64,000 nucleotides of DNA from Arthrobacter globiformis (GCF_003261175.1 NZ_QLNP01000098.1:1-64000), one strand, 5' to 3'. Positions 51,793 to 61,508 are shown, counted from the first letter of the stretch. Notes: generated from the sequence alone by a model not told the origin. Numbers and translations: made by a program.

Positions 51793-52647
51793 CTACGCGC
51801 TTCTGCGCTCCTTGGGCGCCGCGCCGCCCAGGCGTTGCGTGACCTGCCGGGCTGCTGCGGCGCAGGCCTCGCCGAGGCTTTGCAGGGTGTCCGGGGAGAC
51901 CCGGAACTTGGGGGCCGGAATGAGGACCGAAGCCACGATATCGCCGCGGTGGTCGTACACGGGGGCTGCGATCCCCACTTCCTCGATGGACGTCTCGCCA
52001 TAGTTGATGGCCCAGCCGCGCGTGCTGACTTCCTCGAGCCGCTGCACGTACGCGTCAAGGGACTGGTCGTCCAGCCCGGGCAGGGTGATGTTGCCGCTCC
52101 GGAGCAGGGCACTCACACGCTCGGGCTGTTCGGCGGCGAGGAAAATCTGGACCGAGGCGCTGAGCGCGGTGTTGTAGCGGGCACCGAGCGGGGCTGTGTG
52201 CTTGACCTGCTGCCGGCTGGCGATCTGTTCCACGCACATGGACTCGGTGCCGTTCCACACCATGAGCGCGCTGGTCTCACCGGTGCGTTCGGTCAGCTCC
52301 CGCAACACCGGATAGGCCACCCGGCGCTCCTCGAGCTCGGCCAGCAACGGCCCGGCCACCGCGATGAGGCCCAGGCCCAGCCGGAAGCGCCGCGTGTCCG
52401 GGTCCCGCTCCACCAGGTGTTCCTGCTCGAACGTGGCGAGGATCCGGGACACGGTGCTCTTGTGCAGGCCCACGCGGCTGGCGATCTCGGTGACGCCGAG
52501 CATGGGCTCGTCGGCGGTGAAGCTGCGCAGCACGGCGATGGCGTTGACGATCACCGAGGCACCGCGGGCATCTCCGTTGCCTGCGTCTTTGCCTTCGGGG
52601 CCGCCGCTTGCGGGGGCGGGGTTCGCGGGTGTTGCCGGGGGAGTCAT
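51793..52647 (-). CDS. IclR-family regulator, probably of creatine use
   Basis: 284 residues from ATG 52647. A disordered 25-residue start is followed by the winged helix (VIVNAIAVLRSFTADEPML, IASRVGLHKSTVSRILATF) and the IclR effector domain (about 110-275, VWNGTESMCVEQIASRQ and SIEEVGIAAPVYDHRGD). It lies downstream of the creatinase gene in the same direction, separated by a large hairpin, so it has its own promoter. Control of the transporter-creatinase operon is inferred from adjacency. Confidence 0.85.
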   Translation of the reverse strand: MTPPATPANPAPASGGPEGKDAGNGDARGASVIVNAIAVLRSFTADEPMLGVTEIASRVGLHKSTVSRILATFEQEHLVERDPDTRRFRLGLGLIAVAGPLLAELEERRVAYPVLRELTERTGETSALMVWNGTESMCVEQIASRQQVKHTAPLGARYNTALSASVQIFLAAEQPERVSALLRSGNITLPGLDDQSLDAYVQRLEEVSTRGWAINYGETSIEEVGIAAPVYDHRGDIVASVLIPAPKFRVSPDTLQSLGEACAAAARQVTQRLGGAAPKERRSA

Positions 52648-52709
52648 GGTGTTCACTATATTTCTTCGCTGTTGTGCTTCCGGTCCATTTGCCACGCGGA
52701 AGCGGGGGC

Positions 52710-52806
52710 GGGCATGCCCTCCCGGCCGCCCGCCGTCGTCGTACTTAACCCAAGGCTGCCAAAACGAAAGCCTTGCTGGCAACGGACGGCGGAGGAGGGC
52801 ATGCCC
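52710..52806. terminator. Large inverted repeat between creatinase and IclR genes
   Basis: Outer arms GGGCATGCCCTCC (52710) and GGAGGGCATGCCC (52794) are perfect. Inner sequences (CGCCGTC with GACGGCG, AAGGCT with AAGCCTT) extend the pairing. Each outer arm contains the self-palindrome GGGCATGCCC. It ends the creatinase transcript and may be a mobile or protein-binding repeat. Confidence 0.7.
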
Positions 52807-52820
52807 CAGTTGCCCGGGTG

Positions 52821-54077
52821 TCAGGCGCTGATGATGTTGTGCTCAGGGCCGAAGGGGAACTTGGTGATGTTTTCGGCGCCGTCCTCGCCCACCACCAGGA
52901 TGTCGTGCTCGCGGTAGCCGCCGGCGCCCGGCTGGCCATCGAGGACCGTGATCATCGGTTCCATGGAGACCACCATGCCCGGCTCGAGCACAGTGTCGAT
53001 GTCCTCGCGGAGCTCGAGTCCGGCTTCGCGGCCGTAGTAGTGGCTGAGGACGCCGAAGGAGTGGCCGTAGCCGAAGGTGCGGTTGGCGAGCAGGCCGTGG
53101 GACACGTAGATCTCGTTCAGCTCCGCGGCGATATCCTTGCAGACGGCGCCGGGCTTGATGAGTTCCAGGCCGCGGCGGTGGACCTCCACGTTGATGTTCC
53201 ACAGCTCGAGGGAGCGGGCATCCGGTTCGCCGTAGAACAGCGTCCGCTCCAGGGCCGTGTAGTAGCCGGAGGTCATCGGAAAGCAGTTCAGGGACAGGAT
53301 GTCGTGTTCCTGGATCTTGCGGGTAGTGGCCCAGTTGTGCGCGCCGTCGGTGTTGATGCCGGACTGGAACCAGACCCAGGTGTCGCGGATCTCGGAGTTG
53401 GGGAAGGTGCGGGCGATCTCGTGCACCATGGCCTCGGTGCCGATGAGGGCCACCTCGTACTCGGTGATGCCGGCCGTGATGGCGTTGCGGATGGCCTCGC
53501 CGCCCAGATCGCCGATCCGGGCACCGTGCTTGATGACCTCGATTTCCTCGGCGGACTTGATCATGCGCTGGCGCATGGCGGCCTGGGCCACGTCCACCAA
53601 GGTGGCGGAGGCGAAGGCGGCCTGGATCTTGTTGCGGCTGTCCAACGGCAGGGAGTCGTCCTCGACGCCGAGCCGGCGGACGTTGATGCCGCGGGTGCGC
53701 AGGATTTCCTGGATGGCGTGGATGTAGTTGTCCCGGCGCCAGTCCGTGTACACCAGGTTTTCGCCGTAGCTGCGGCGCCAGGGCATCCCGGCGTCGATGT
53801 TTGCGGTGACGGTGACTGTGTCCTCCTTGGTGACCACCATGGCGTAGGAGCGGCCGAAGTAGGTGAACAGGAAGTCGGAGTAGTACTTGATCGAGTGGTA
53901 GCTGGTCAGGACGACGGCGTCCAGGTCCTTCTCCACCATGATGCTGCGCAGGCCTGCGAGTCGGCGCTCGAACTCTTCATTTGAGAAAGTCAGGGCGACC
54001 TTCTCGCCGTTGTTGAGGACCTTGAGGCGCTCGAGCTTGGCGACGTCGTTGACAGCGTCGTTCTCGGTGATAGTCAT
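52821..54077 (-). CDS. Creatinase (creatine amidinohydrolase), M24 fold
   Basis: 418 residues. Hydrolyses creatine to sarcosine and urea. Nearly the whole chain agrees with Pseudomonas creatinase: VLTSYHSIKYYSDFLFTYFG, NLVYTDWRRDNY, FQSGINTDGAHNW (His247, equivalent to the catalytic His), LSLNCFPMTSGYYTALERT, FGYGHSFGVLSHYYGREAG and LEPGMVVSMEPM. It is a pita-bread-fold relative of aminopeptidase P but without the dimetal ligand set. It follows the MHS transporter by 34 bases, so the pair is an operon. Confidence 0.9.
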   Translation of the reverse strand: MTITENDAVNDVAKLERLKVLNNGEKVALTFSNEEFERRLAGLRSIMVEKDLDAVVLTSYHSIKYYSDFLFTYFGRSYAMVVTKEDTVTVTANIDAGMPWRRSYGENLVYTDWRRDNYIHAIQEILRTRGINVRRLGVEDDSLPLDSRNKIQAAFASATLVDVAQAAMRQRMIKSAEEIEVIKHGARIGDLGGEAIRNAITAGITEYEVALIGTEAMVHEIARTFPNSEIRDTWVWFQSGINTDGAHNWATTRKIQEHDILSLNCFPMTSGYYTALERTLFYGEPDARSLELWNINVEVHRRGLELIKPGAVCKDIAAELNEIYVSHGLLANRTFGYGHSFGVLSHYYGREAGLELREDIDTVLEPGMVVSMEPMITVLDGQPGAGGYREHDILVVGEDGAENITKFPFGPEHNIISA

Positions 54078-54111
54078 GCGGTTTTTCCTTTTCTTTCTTG
54101 GGTGGGTGTTG

Positions 54112-55473
54112 TCAGTGCTGCTGCAGGGGCTTCTTGGAAGTCTCCGCGGCGAACAGCACTGCGATGAGGGAAACCAGGGAGGCGGCCACGAGGTACCAGC
54201 CGGGGGCCAGCTTGTTGTGCGTGAGGCCGATGAGGAGGGTGGCCATGAACGGGGCCGTGCCGCCGAACAGGGCGTTGGAGAGGTTGAAGCTGACGGCGAA
54301 GCCGGTGTATCGGGTCTTCGTGGGGAAGAGTTCGGCCAGGAAGCTGGGGAGTGTGCCGTCGTTGAGGGTGAGCATGCCGCCCAGGAGGATCTGGACCAGG
54401 ACGATCACCAGGAAGTTGCCGGTGTCCAGGAGCATGAAAGCCGGCACGGTCAGCAGCATGAACAGCACGGAGGCGGTGATCAGCATCCGTTTGCGGCCGA
54501 ACCTGTCCGAGGCGATGCCGGTGAGGAAGATGAAGCCAATGTAGCTGGCCAGCGCGATGGTGGTGGCCAGGAAGGATTCGCTGGCGCCGAAGCCCAGTTC
54601 CTCGGAGAGGTAGGTGGGCATGTAGCTGAGGATGACGTAGAAGCCCACGGCGTTCAGCAGCACCGCGCCGGTGGCGATGATGAGCTGCTTCCGGTTGTTC
54701 CGGAACATGTCCCTGGCGGGTTTTTTGGTCCCGTGGTCCTCTTGGGCGAGGGCGCGGAAGGCGGGGGTGTCCTCGAGCTTGGTCCGGATGTACCGGCCGA
54801 TGAGGCCCATGGGCGCGGCGAGCAGGAACGGCAGGCGCCATCCCCAGTCGTGCAGCTGGGATTCGCTGAGGACTGACGTGAGCAGTGCGGCCAGCAGGCT
54901 GCCGAGGAGCAGGCCCGCCGCGGTGCTTGCGGGTACGACGGCGGCATAGAGTCCGCGGCGATGTGCCGGTGCATACTCCACCAGGAAGGCGGAGGCGCCT
55001 GCGTACTCGCCCGAGGCGGAGAACCCCTGGACGACGCGGACCAGCAGGAGCAGGACCGGCGCCAGCAGGCCGATGGTGCCGTAGCCGGGGATCAGGGCAA
55101 TGCAGAACGTGGCCACGGACATGATGACGATCGAAAGCGACAGTGCTTTCCGCCGTCCGAGCCGGTCGCCGATGTGGCCCCAGAAGAAGCCGCCCAGGGG
55201 CCGAACGAAGAAGGAGACGGCGAAGACGCCGAAGGTTGCCAGGAGCGCTGTCTGGCGGTCTGCTTCAGGGAAGAAGACAGCGGAGATGATGCCGGCCAGG
55301 TAGCCGTAGACGGCGTAGTCGAACCACTCGACAAAGTTGCCGATGAAGCTCGCGGTGATGACCCGGCGTCGGGTGTCCTTGCTGACGTCGTCGCCGGTGT
55401 GGGCTGTGCTGCTGTTGGGCTGGCTGGTCAGCGGCTCTGCTGCTCCGGCCGGTTGGGTTATCGGGTGTTCCAT
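54112..55473 (-). CDS. MFS transporter of the metabolite:H+ symporter (MHS) family
   Basis: 453 residues from ATG 55473, with 12 predicted helices. The MHS signature after helix 2 is FFWGHIGDRLGRRKALSLSI, and GIASDRFGRKRMLI after helix 8 is its repeat. Relatives include proline/betaine (ProP), shikimate and dicarboxylate symporters. Placement directly upstream of creatinase suggests uptake of creatine, but substrate is an inference. GGTGGA precedes the start. Confidence 0.85.
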   Translation of the reverse strand: MEHPITQPAGAAEPLTSQPNSSTAHTGDDVSKDTRRRVITASFIGNFVEWFDYAVYGYLAGIISAVFFPEADRQTALLATFGVFAVSFFVRPLGGFFWGHIGDRLGRRKALSLSIVIMSVATFCIALIPGYGTIGLLAPVLLLLVRVVQGFSASGEYAGASAFLVEYAPAHRRGLYAAVVPASTAAGLLLGSLLAALLTSVLSESQLHDWGWRLPFLLAAPMGLIGRYIRTKLEDTPAFRALAQEDHGTKKPARDMFRNNRKQLIIATGAVLLNAVGFYVILSYMPTYLSEELGFGASESFLATTIALASYIGFIFLTGIASDRFGRKRMLITASVLFMLLTVPAFMLLDTGNFLVIVLVQILLGGMLTLNDGTLPSFLAELFPTKTRYTGFAVSFNLSNALFGGTAPFMATLLIGLTHNKLAPGWYLVAASLVSLIAVLFAAETSKKPLQQH

Positions 55474-55879
55474 GTGTCCACCAATAAACTTGGGGTTGCT
55501 TCTGTTGCAACGCTGTTGCACCAGAGTAGGCGTGACACAGCTCGCCCGTCAATGGGTATTTTGTTGTACCTTTCGGGGTTCGGCCATTGACTGGTCCATC
55601 TGATTGCGTCCTCGAACTGGCCAGGCGGCGTTGCTGTGGGTGCAACACTGTTGTGATTTCAGCCGCAGTAGGCGAATCGAGATGAGCGCGTCCGCACCGT
55701 TCGTCGGATGCCAATTCTTCAGGATGAGGGCGGCCTCGAGCGTCTGCTCCGGGTGTAGGAGGAGAGGCGCGGCTTGTCGCGGTGGGGCCTGAAGTCGTCC
55801 GCAGGTGTTGGCCGGCGGTTCGCTGGGAGCTAGGGGAGGCTCCGCTGCTCAAAACCAGTTGTAGTTGACCGTATCGAGG
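55474..55879. other. Intergenic region upstream of the transporter operon
   Basis: About 400 bases with the promoter of the transporter-creatinase operon. CAACGCTGTTGCACC near 55509 and GCAACACTGTTGTG near 55642 share GTTGCA/GCAAC words, and TGCAACGCTGTTGCA is nearly palindromic. They are possible IclR sites. No gene supported. Confidence 0.45.
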
Positions 55880-56100
55880 CCCTGGGTTCCGCTCTCACAG
55901 GCCGGTGCGCCGACAAGGCGGCGCACCGGTCCGGACGCTGAACCGCCTGGAGACGCAGCTGCTGGGATACGTCCCCGCGCTCACCGGAGAAATCCCTACC
56001 CTGAACGAGGAACTGCCCGAACTGGATGGGATGCTCAGCGAGAAAGTCACCGAACACCAGCACACTCAGGCTGCTGAGCATGTCCGGCATCGGTCCCCTC
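55880..56100 (+). pseudogene. Degenerate IS110-like transposase fragment
   Basis: LNRLETQLLGYVPALTGEI, then NEELPELDGMLSEKVTEHQ in one frame and LLSMSGIGPLPAWS in the next resemble the middle of IS110 transposases (helical region followed by the GIGP helix-hairpin-helix). Short and frameshifted; a chance match is possible. Confidence 0.35.
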
Positions 56101-56113
56101 CCGGCGTGGTCCG

Positions 56114-58963
56114 TCAGCGCGTCACTTCCTCCAGTAGTTCCAGCACATGCCGATAGTCCTTGCCCGTTGCCCGAGTCATTCCCAGTTCGCACGTGCGGTT
56201 GCACGACGCGTGCGCCGACGCGCCCATCCCGGCAACCTCTTCGCCCTGTTTCCGGGTGGCGGATGCCGTGAGTTCGGGGTGGAGCATGCCGCGGTCCCCG
56301 GCGAAGGCGCAGCAGCCCCAAGTCACCGGAACATCCACCTTCTCCGCCACCGCATCGGCCACCGCATTAAGGGCATCGTTGATCCCCATCCGCGTCGACG
56401 AGCAAGTGGGGTGCAGGGCGAGCGAATCGAGCTTCTGGTGATCCCCCAGCCTGGGCACGATGTGCTCGGCGGCGAAATCCACGGCGTCAACAATCCGGAG
56501 CGGGCGCTGGCCCCGCGCTGGGGCATCAATTTCCATCGCTTGGCGGAGCCCCTCCGTGCAGGAGGACGCGTCGCAGATAATGTCGAGTTCGCCGTCACGG
56601 GTTGCTTCCCGCAATGCCGCCAGGGTCTTCTCCTGCATGGTCTCTTGGCCGGCCACCAGGCCCTTGGACGACCATGGGGTGCCGCAGCACAGGGAATCGA
56701 TGCCGTCCGGGACCAGCAACGTGATGCCTGCCCGCTCACACAGCTGTTCCAGGCTGTACTGAACGCCCCGGCCAGCCTGCTCGCTCTCTCCCGCATCGGA
56801 CCCGGAACCGCCTGACCCAGCCGGCCCGAACATCGTTCCCACGCACGCGGGGAAGTAGACCGCGTCCGGTGCCCGGTCCGGCGTCGGGCGCTTCCTGCGT
56901 GAACCGCCGGCAGGCAATTCAGGTGAGTACAGCGGAACGGTGTCTGTGCCGAGGACCGCGCGGGCTGCCTTGTTGGGTGGAACCACGGCCGCAGCGGGAA
57001 GCTTGTTCACCACAGTGAGCGCCAGCGATGCCCCGCGGGTGACTCCTTCCCAGTGCTTCGCCGCGGCGTTCCACACTCCGTTCTCCACGGGGCCGGACTC
57101 GGAACGCCGGATCCGTTTCACCAACAGGCCGGTGTTGATTTCGACAGGGCAAGCCGTCTGGCACATGCCGTCCACGGCGCAGGTTTGCACTGATTCGTAG
57201 TCGTAGTCCTTTTCGAGCTGCTTCACCAGTGCGGCGTCGCCTGCCAGCCGGGCTGCCTCGATGGCGCGCAGGGTGACGATACGCTGGCGGGGCGTCAGGG
57301 TGAGGTCCTTGCTGGGGCACACCGGTTCGCAGTACCCGCAGGACACGCAGCGGTCCACTTCTTCAGCCACCGGAGGCGCCGTCTTGATGTGGCGGAGGTG
57401 CGCCTGCGGATCATCATCCATCAGGACGCCGGGATTCAGCATCCCGGCGGGGTCGAACAGCTGCTTGATCCGGCGCATCACGCCGTACAGCTCGTCCCCG
57501 TACTGCCGCCGCACATACGGGGCCATGACGCGTCCGGTGCCGTGCTCGGCCTTGAGTGAGCCGCCTTCGCCCAGGACGAGGTCCACCATGTCCTCGGTGA
57601 ATGAGCTGTATCTGTCCAGCTCATCGGCAGTAGCGAAACCATCGGTAAGCATGAAGTGGACGTTCCCGTCCTTCGCGTGGCCGAAGATCACGCTGTTGCT
57701 GTAGCTGTATTTATCGAAGAGCCTGATCAGTTCCCTGCAGGTGCGGCCCAGGACGGGGACCGGAACCACAATGTCTTCCAGCAGGGCCGTAGTGCCCTGC
57801 GGGCGGGCGCCAGCCACGGAGGCGTAGAGGCCCTTCCGGAGGTGCCACAGTTGAGCCCGGGCGGACGCGTCACGGGTGAACTGCGCGGGAGCCGCAAGCT
57901 TCAACTCCGCCAGGGCATTCCCGCCGCCCTCCTGCAGGGCCTCCAGCTCGTCCGGCTGCCCGGCCGAGTATTCCACCAGCAGCGCCGCATGCTCGCGGAC
58001 CGCAAGGTCCTGCACGACGGCGGGAGTCCCCTTCAGCGTCTGGCCCACTTTGAGTGACAGCGCATCCATGAGCTCAACGGTCGCGGCGCCGGTTTCCACG
58101 ATCGCCGGCAGTGCGCCATTGGCGGCCTGCAGGTCGGGAAAGACCAGCAGTCCGGTGGCAGCATGCGTCCGGCGCGGGATGGTGCGGAACACCGCCTCCG
58201 CCACGAAACCCAGCGTGCCTTCGCTGCCGACCATTAGGTGGGCCAGCATGTCCACCGGTCCGGTGTAGTCCAGCAAAGAGTTCAGGCCGTAACCCATGGT
58301 GTTCTTCATGGAAAACTGCTGCCGGATCCGGCGCACGGAATCGCTGTTGCCGCGCACCCGGGCGGCCAGCTGGGCCAGGCCCTCATACAGTTCGGGTTCC
58401 AGCGTCCGCAGCCTGGTGTCCGCGTCCGGCGCTCCCGTATCGATCACCGTCCCCGAGGGCAGCACGACGGTCAGGGACTCCATGGTGCGGTACGCATTGT
58501 CCACCGTGCCGCAGTTCATGCCGGAGGAGTTGTTCGCCACCACCCCGCCGATGGTGCAGGCGGATTCGCTGGCCGGATCGGGGCCGAACTTCCGCCCGTA
58601 AGGAGCCAGCCGCGCATTCAATGCCCGTACCGTGACGCCGGGCTCCACGCGGACCCGGGCGCCGCCGTCGAGCACTTCAATGTCCTTGAAGTTACGGCGC
58701 ACGTCCACCAGCACGCCGTCCGTGACCGCTTGGCCGCTCAGGCTGGTTCCCCCGGAACGGAGGGTCAGCGGAACGCCCTGCGCGGCACTGGCACGGAGCA
58801 GGCCGCCCACTTCCGCCGCGTTTCCGGCCATGACCACTGCCTGCGGGATGAGCAGGAAGTGGGAGGCGTCGTGGGCATTGGCATGCAGGTCGATGGCCCG
58901 CGTTTTTACTTGGGCGGAATCAGCCACGGCCTGCCGGAACTCCGCCAGCTTGAGGCTTGTCAT
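56114..58963 (-). CDS. FAD/Fe-S D-lactate dehydrogenase-like oxidoreductase
   Basis: 949 residues from ATG 58963, whose first base is the last of the permease stop. Domains in order: FAD_binding_4 (about 35-215, TLRSGGTSLSGQAVTDGVLV and GGVVANNSSGMNCG), FAD-linked oxidase C-terminal domain (to 505), two 4Fe-4S clusters (CVSCGYCEPVCPSKD and CAVDGMCQTACPVE), then cysteine-rich CCG domains (LCCGTPWSSKG and CCAFAGDRGMLHPE). This is the one-chain D-lactate:quinone type (Dld-II/GlcDF-like). The adjoining lactate permease makes D-lactate the likely substrate over glycolate. Confidence 0.87.
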   Translation of the reverse strand: MTSLKLAEFRQAVADSAQVKTRAIDLHANAHDASHFLLIPQAVVMAGNAAEVGGLLRASAAQGVPLTLRSGGTSLSGQAVTDGVLVDVRRNFKDIEVLDGGARVRVEPGVTVRALNARLAPYGRKFGPDPASESACTIGGVVANNSSGMNCGTVDNAYRTMESLTVVLPSGTVIDTGAPDADTRLRTLEPELYEGLAQLAARVRGNSDSVRRIRQQFSMKNTMGYGLNSLLDYTGPVDMLAHLMVGSEGTLGFVAEAVFRTIPRRTHAATGLLVFPDLQAANGALPAIVETGAATVELMDALSLKVGQTLKGTPAVVQDLAVREHAALLVEYSAGQPDELEALQEGGGNALAELKLAAPAQFTRDASARAQLWHLRKGLYASVAGARPQGTTALLEDIVVPVPVLGRTCRELIRLFDKYSYSNSVIFGHAKDGNVHFMLTDGFATADELDRYSSFTEDMVDLVLGEGGSLKAEHGTGRVMAPYVRRQYGDELYGVMRRIKQLFDPAGMLNPGVLMDDDPQAHLRHIKTAPPVAEEVDRCVSCGYCEPVCPSKDLTLTPRQRIVTLRAIEAARLAGDAALVKQLEKDYDYESVQTCAVDGMCQTACPVEINTGLLVKRIRRSESGPVENGVWNAAAKHWEGVTRGASLALTVVNKLPAAAVVPPNKAARAVLGTDTVPLYSPELPAGGSRRKRPTPDRAPDAVYFPACVGTMFGPAGSGGSGSDAGESEQAGRGVQYSLEQLCERAGITLLVPDGIDSLCCGTPWSSKGLVAGQETMQEKTLAALREATRDGELDIICDASSCTEGLRQAMEIDAPARGQRPLRIVDAVDFAAEHIVPRLGDHQKLDSLALHPTCSSTRMGINDALNAVADAVAEKVDVPVTWGCCAFAGDRGMLHPELTASATRKQGEEVAGMGASAHASCNRTCELGMTRATGKDYRHVLELLEEVTR

Positions 58964-60675
58964 CAGGGGACCATCCAATCGAGCATCGGGGTGGACTGCA
59001 GGAAGATGAGGATGGTGATGAGGGCCAGCAAACCCAGGCTCCATCCGATCAGCTTGCGGAACAGCGTTCCTTCCGCACCCTCAAGGCCCACGGCTGCTGA
59101 GGCAACGGCGAGGTTCTGCAGCGACAGCATCTTGCCCATCACGCCCGCTGAGGAGTTGGAGGCTGCCATCAGGACCGGCGAGAGGCCGGTCTGTTCGGCC
59201 GCGGTGGCCTGCATCTGCCCGAACAGCGAGTTGGACGAGGTGTCGGAACCGGTCAGGGCAACTCCGATCCAGCCGATCAGCGGCGAGAGAAAGGCAAAGA
59301 AGCCACCGGCGGACGCCAGCGCGAAGCCCAGCGTGGTGGTCTGGCCGGAGAGGTTCATGACGAAGGACAAGGCCAGAACCGCGGTGACAGTGACGATAGT
59401 CCAGCGCAGCTGCGCCACGGTCTCGCGGTAGATACGCATTCCTTGTCGCGGCTTGATCCGGTAGAGGGCCATGGTGAGGATGCCGGAGAACAGGAGCAGC
59501 GTTCCGGTGGACTTTAAGTGGTCCAGCTTGAACTTGGTTGCCGCCACCGGGTTGCCGGCCGAGTCCTCGATGTGCAGGCCGGGCCATGCGAAGGTCACGC
59601 TGCCCACCTGTCCCAGCCAGGCCTTGATGAAGGGGATCTGGGCAACGGTGAAGACCGCGATGATGATCAGGTACGGTGCCACGGCGAACCAGACCTGGCG
59701 GGGTTCGGGGCGGGTGTTGTCGGTGGGGACACCGTCCACGCCCAGACCGCCGCTCAACTGCCCGGTTGCCGTCGTCTTCTTCTGCACAGTGGGGCCGCTG
59801 GTGCCGCTGGCCATCGCCGGCACGGACACCGGCTCCGCACTTCCGCCCACACCGACCGTTTCCTTGGGCTGCCACGTCTTCAGCATCAGCAGCACTGCTG
59901 CAACGGTGACCACTGCAGCGACGACGTCGGTCAGTTCCACGGCCAGGTAATTGGAGGTAACGAACTGCGCGGCAGCGAAGGCCGCGCCGGCCACCAGGGC
60001 CACCGGCCAGGTCTGCTTGAGGCCCCGTTTGCCGTCCACGATGAAGACGAGCAGGAGCGGCACGATCAGGGCGATGAATGGCGTCTGGCGGCCGGCCATT
60101 GAGGCGAGGTCGTGAAGGGGCAGGCCGGTGACGCCGTTCAGGGCGATGATGGGTGCGGCCATTGCGCCGAAGGCCACGGGGGCGGTATTTGCGAGGAGCG
60201 AGACTACGGCGGACTTCAGCGGTTTCATGCCGGCCGCCATCAGCATCGCGGCTGAAATCGCCACTGGCGCACCGAAACCGGCCAGGGATTCGAGGAGGGC
60301 GCCGAAGCAGAACGCGATCAGGATGGACAGGATGCGAAGGTCGTTGGTGATGGAACGGATGGTCCGGCCCAGGACTTCAAACCATGGCGTGGCCACCGTG
60401 AGCTTGTAGATCCACAGGGCGTTCACCAGGATCCACAGGATGGGAAAGAGCCCGTAAAAGATACCCGCCGCCGTCGCACCCAGCGCCTGGTCCAGTGGCA
60501 TGCGCCAGCCGGCAACGGCCAGAACCAGGGAAAGGGCGAGGCTGGCGATGGCGGCCTTGGCCGCCTTGACCCGGAAGACACCCAGGAGGACAAAGAGCAG
60601 GCCCAACGGAAGGGCGGCGCATAGGGCCGAAAGCAACAGGGACCCGCCAATGGGGTCGAGGATCTGCTGAAACAT
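58963..60675 (-). CDS. lldP: L-lactate permease family transporter
   Basis: 570 residues from ATG 60675 (FQQILDPIGGSLLLSALCA). About 13-14 transmembrane helices; family motifs include FGALLESLAGFGAPVAISAA, ITNDLRILSILIAFCFG and the C-terminal GWIGVALTGSDTSSNSLFG. Carries lactate (also glycolate) with protons. It is first in a two-gene operon with the D-lactate dehydrogenase; the TGATG overlap couples their translation. Confidence 0.9.
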   Translation of the reverse strand: MFQQILDPIGGSLLLSALCAALPLGLLFVLLGVFRVKAAKAAIASLALSLVLAVAGWRMPLDQALGATAAGIFYGLFPILWILVNALWIYKLTVATPWFEVLGRTIRSITNDLRILSILIAFCFGALLESLAGFGAPVAISAAMLMAAGMKPLKSAVVSLLANTAPVAFGAMAAPIIALNGVTGLPLHDLASMAGRQTPFIALIVPLLLVFIVDGKRGLKQTWPVALVAGAAFAAAQFVTSNYLAVELTDVVAAVVTVAAVLLMLKTWQPKETVGVGGSAEPVSVPAMASGTSGPTVQKKTTATGQLSGGLGVDGVPTDNTRPEPRQVWFAVAPYLIIIAVFTVAQIPFIKAWLGQVGSVTFAWPGLHIEDSAGNPVAATKFKLDHLKSTGTLLLFSGILTMALYRIKPRQGMRIYRETVAQLRWTIVTVTAVLALSFVMNLSGQTTTLGFALASAGGFFAFLSPLIGWIGVALTGSDTSSNSLFGQMQATAAEQTGLSPVLMAASNSSAGVMGKMLSLQNLAVASAAVGLEGAEGTLFRKLIGWSLGLLALITILIFLQSTPMLDWMVP

Positions 60676-60723
60676 GAAACTCCAGATCGTGATGGGCGCC
60701 ACATCGGCGTGACAGCAAACCAA

Positions 60724-60775
60724 TTGTCTAACAAGTACACATGTAGGTCAAACGTTGTGAGTACTTGTCTGGCAA
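60724..60775. promoter_or_regulatory. Two GntR-type operators upstream of lldP
   Basis: TTGTCTAACAA (60724-60734, a perfect TTGT-N3-ACAA palindrome) and TTGTCTGGCAA (60765-60775) are spaced 41 bases apart, close to four helical turns. They lie between lldP and the divergent GntR gene. FCD-type regulators such as LldR and FadR bind sites of this TNGTNNNACNA form. Confidence 0.72.
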
Positions 60776-60815
60776 AATGGAGAAAATGTGATCAGCCGCA
60801 GAAGAACGGAGATGC

Positions 60816-61508
60816 GTGGCCAGCCGGATATCAGCTGTCTCAATTGTCGAAGCGGTGGCTTCAGACCTGAGGGTCCGCATTTTTTCGGGCGAATTGGTCT
60901 CCTCCCAAGCGCTGACGGAGACCGACATTGCCTCCTCCTACGAGGTGGCCCGCCCTACAGCCAAGGCCGCCATCGAAAAGCTCGTTGCCGAGGGGTTGCT
61001 GGTTCGTGGCGTGCACAAGACCGCACGGGTGGCCGATCTGGGCCCGGAGTCGGTACGCGACATCTATCTTGCCCGGGCCTATCTGGAGAGCGAAGTGCTC
61101 CGCAGGCTTGCCGCCGGCCGGACGGTGCCGGCAGCGGCCGTGCAGGCCAACCGGGACATCGCCGCGCTGAAGACAGGTGCTCCGCTGGACGTGGTGGAGC
61201 CGGACATGCGGTTCCACACCAGCCTCATTGACGCCCTGGGCAACGAGCGGATCAGCAAGATGTACTCGTCCCTGGTGGCGGAAGTCCGCCTCTGCATGTC
61301 CCGGGTGCAGTCGCTCCATCTCCTGGACACCGCACTGATCCAAGCCGAGCACCAGAAGCTCCTGGAACTCATCGAAGCCGGCCAGGGTGAGGACGCGGCC
61401 CGGCTGCTCGACCAGCACCTCGGGCGCGCGCGCGAACGGTTGGTCGCCGCCATGGGCGGCGAGGCGGGACCCGAAGCCGAGCTGCCGTCCAGCCTGGTGG
61501 GGGAGTAG
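60816..61508 (+). CDS. GntR-family (FCD/FadR-type) regulator of lactate genes
   Basis: 230 residues from GTG 60816, GGAG four bases upstream. N-terminal winged helix (about 8-72, LRVRIFSGELVSSQALTET and YEVARPTAKAAIEKLVAEG), then the all-helical FCD effector domain (about 80-215) with metal-ligand residues in DMRFHTSLIDALGN and AEHQKLLELI. Divergent from the lactate permease; two operator-like sites lie between them. It is likely a lactate-responsive repressor. Confidence 0.87.
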   Translation: MASRISAVSIVEAVASDLRVRIFSGELVSSQALTETDIASSYEVARPTAKAAIEKLVAEGLLVRGVHKTARVADLGPESVRDIYLARAYLESEVLRRLAAGRTVPAAAVQANRDIAALKTGAPLDVVEPDMRFHTSLIDALGNERISKMYSSLVAEVRLCMSRVQSLHLLDTALIQAEHQKLLELIEAGQGEDAARLLDQHLGRARERLVAAMGGEAGPEAELPSSLVGE

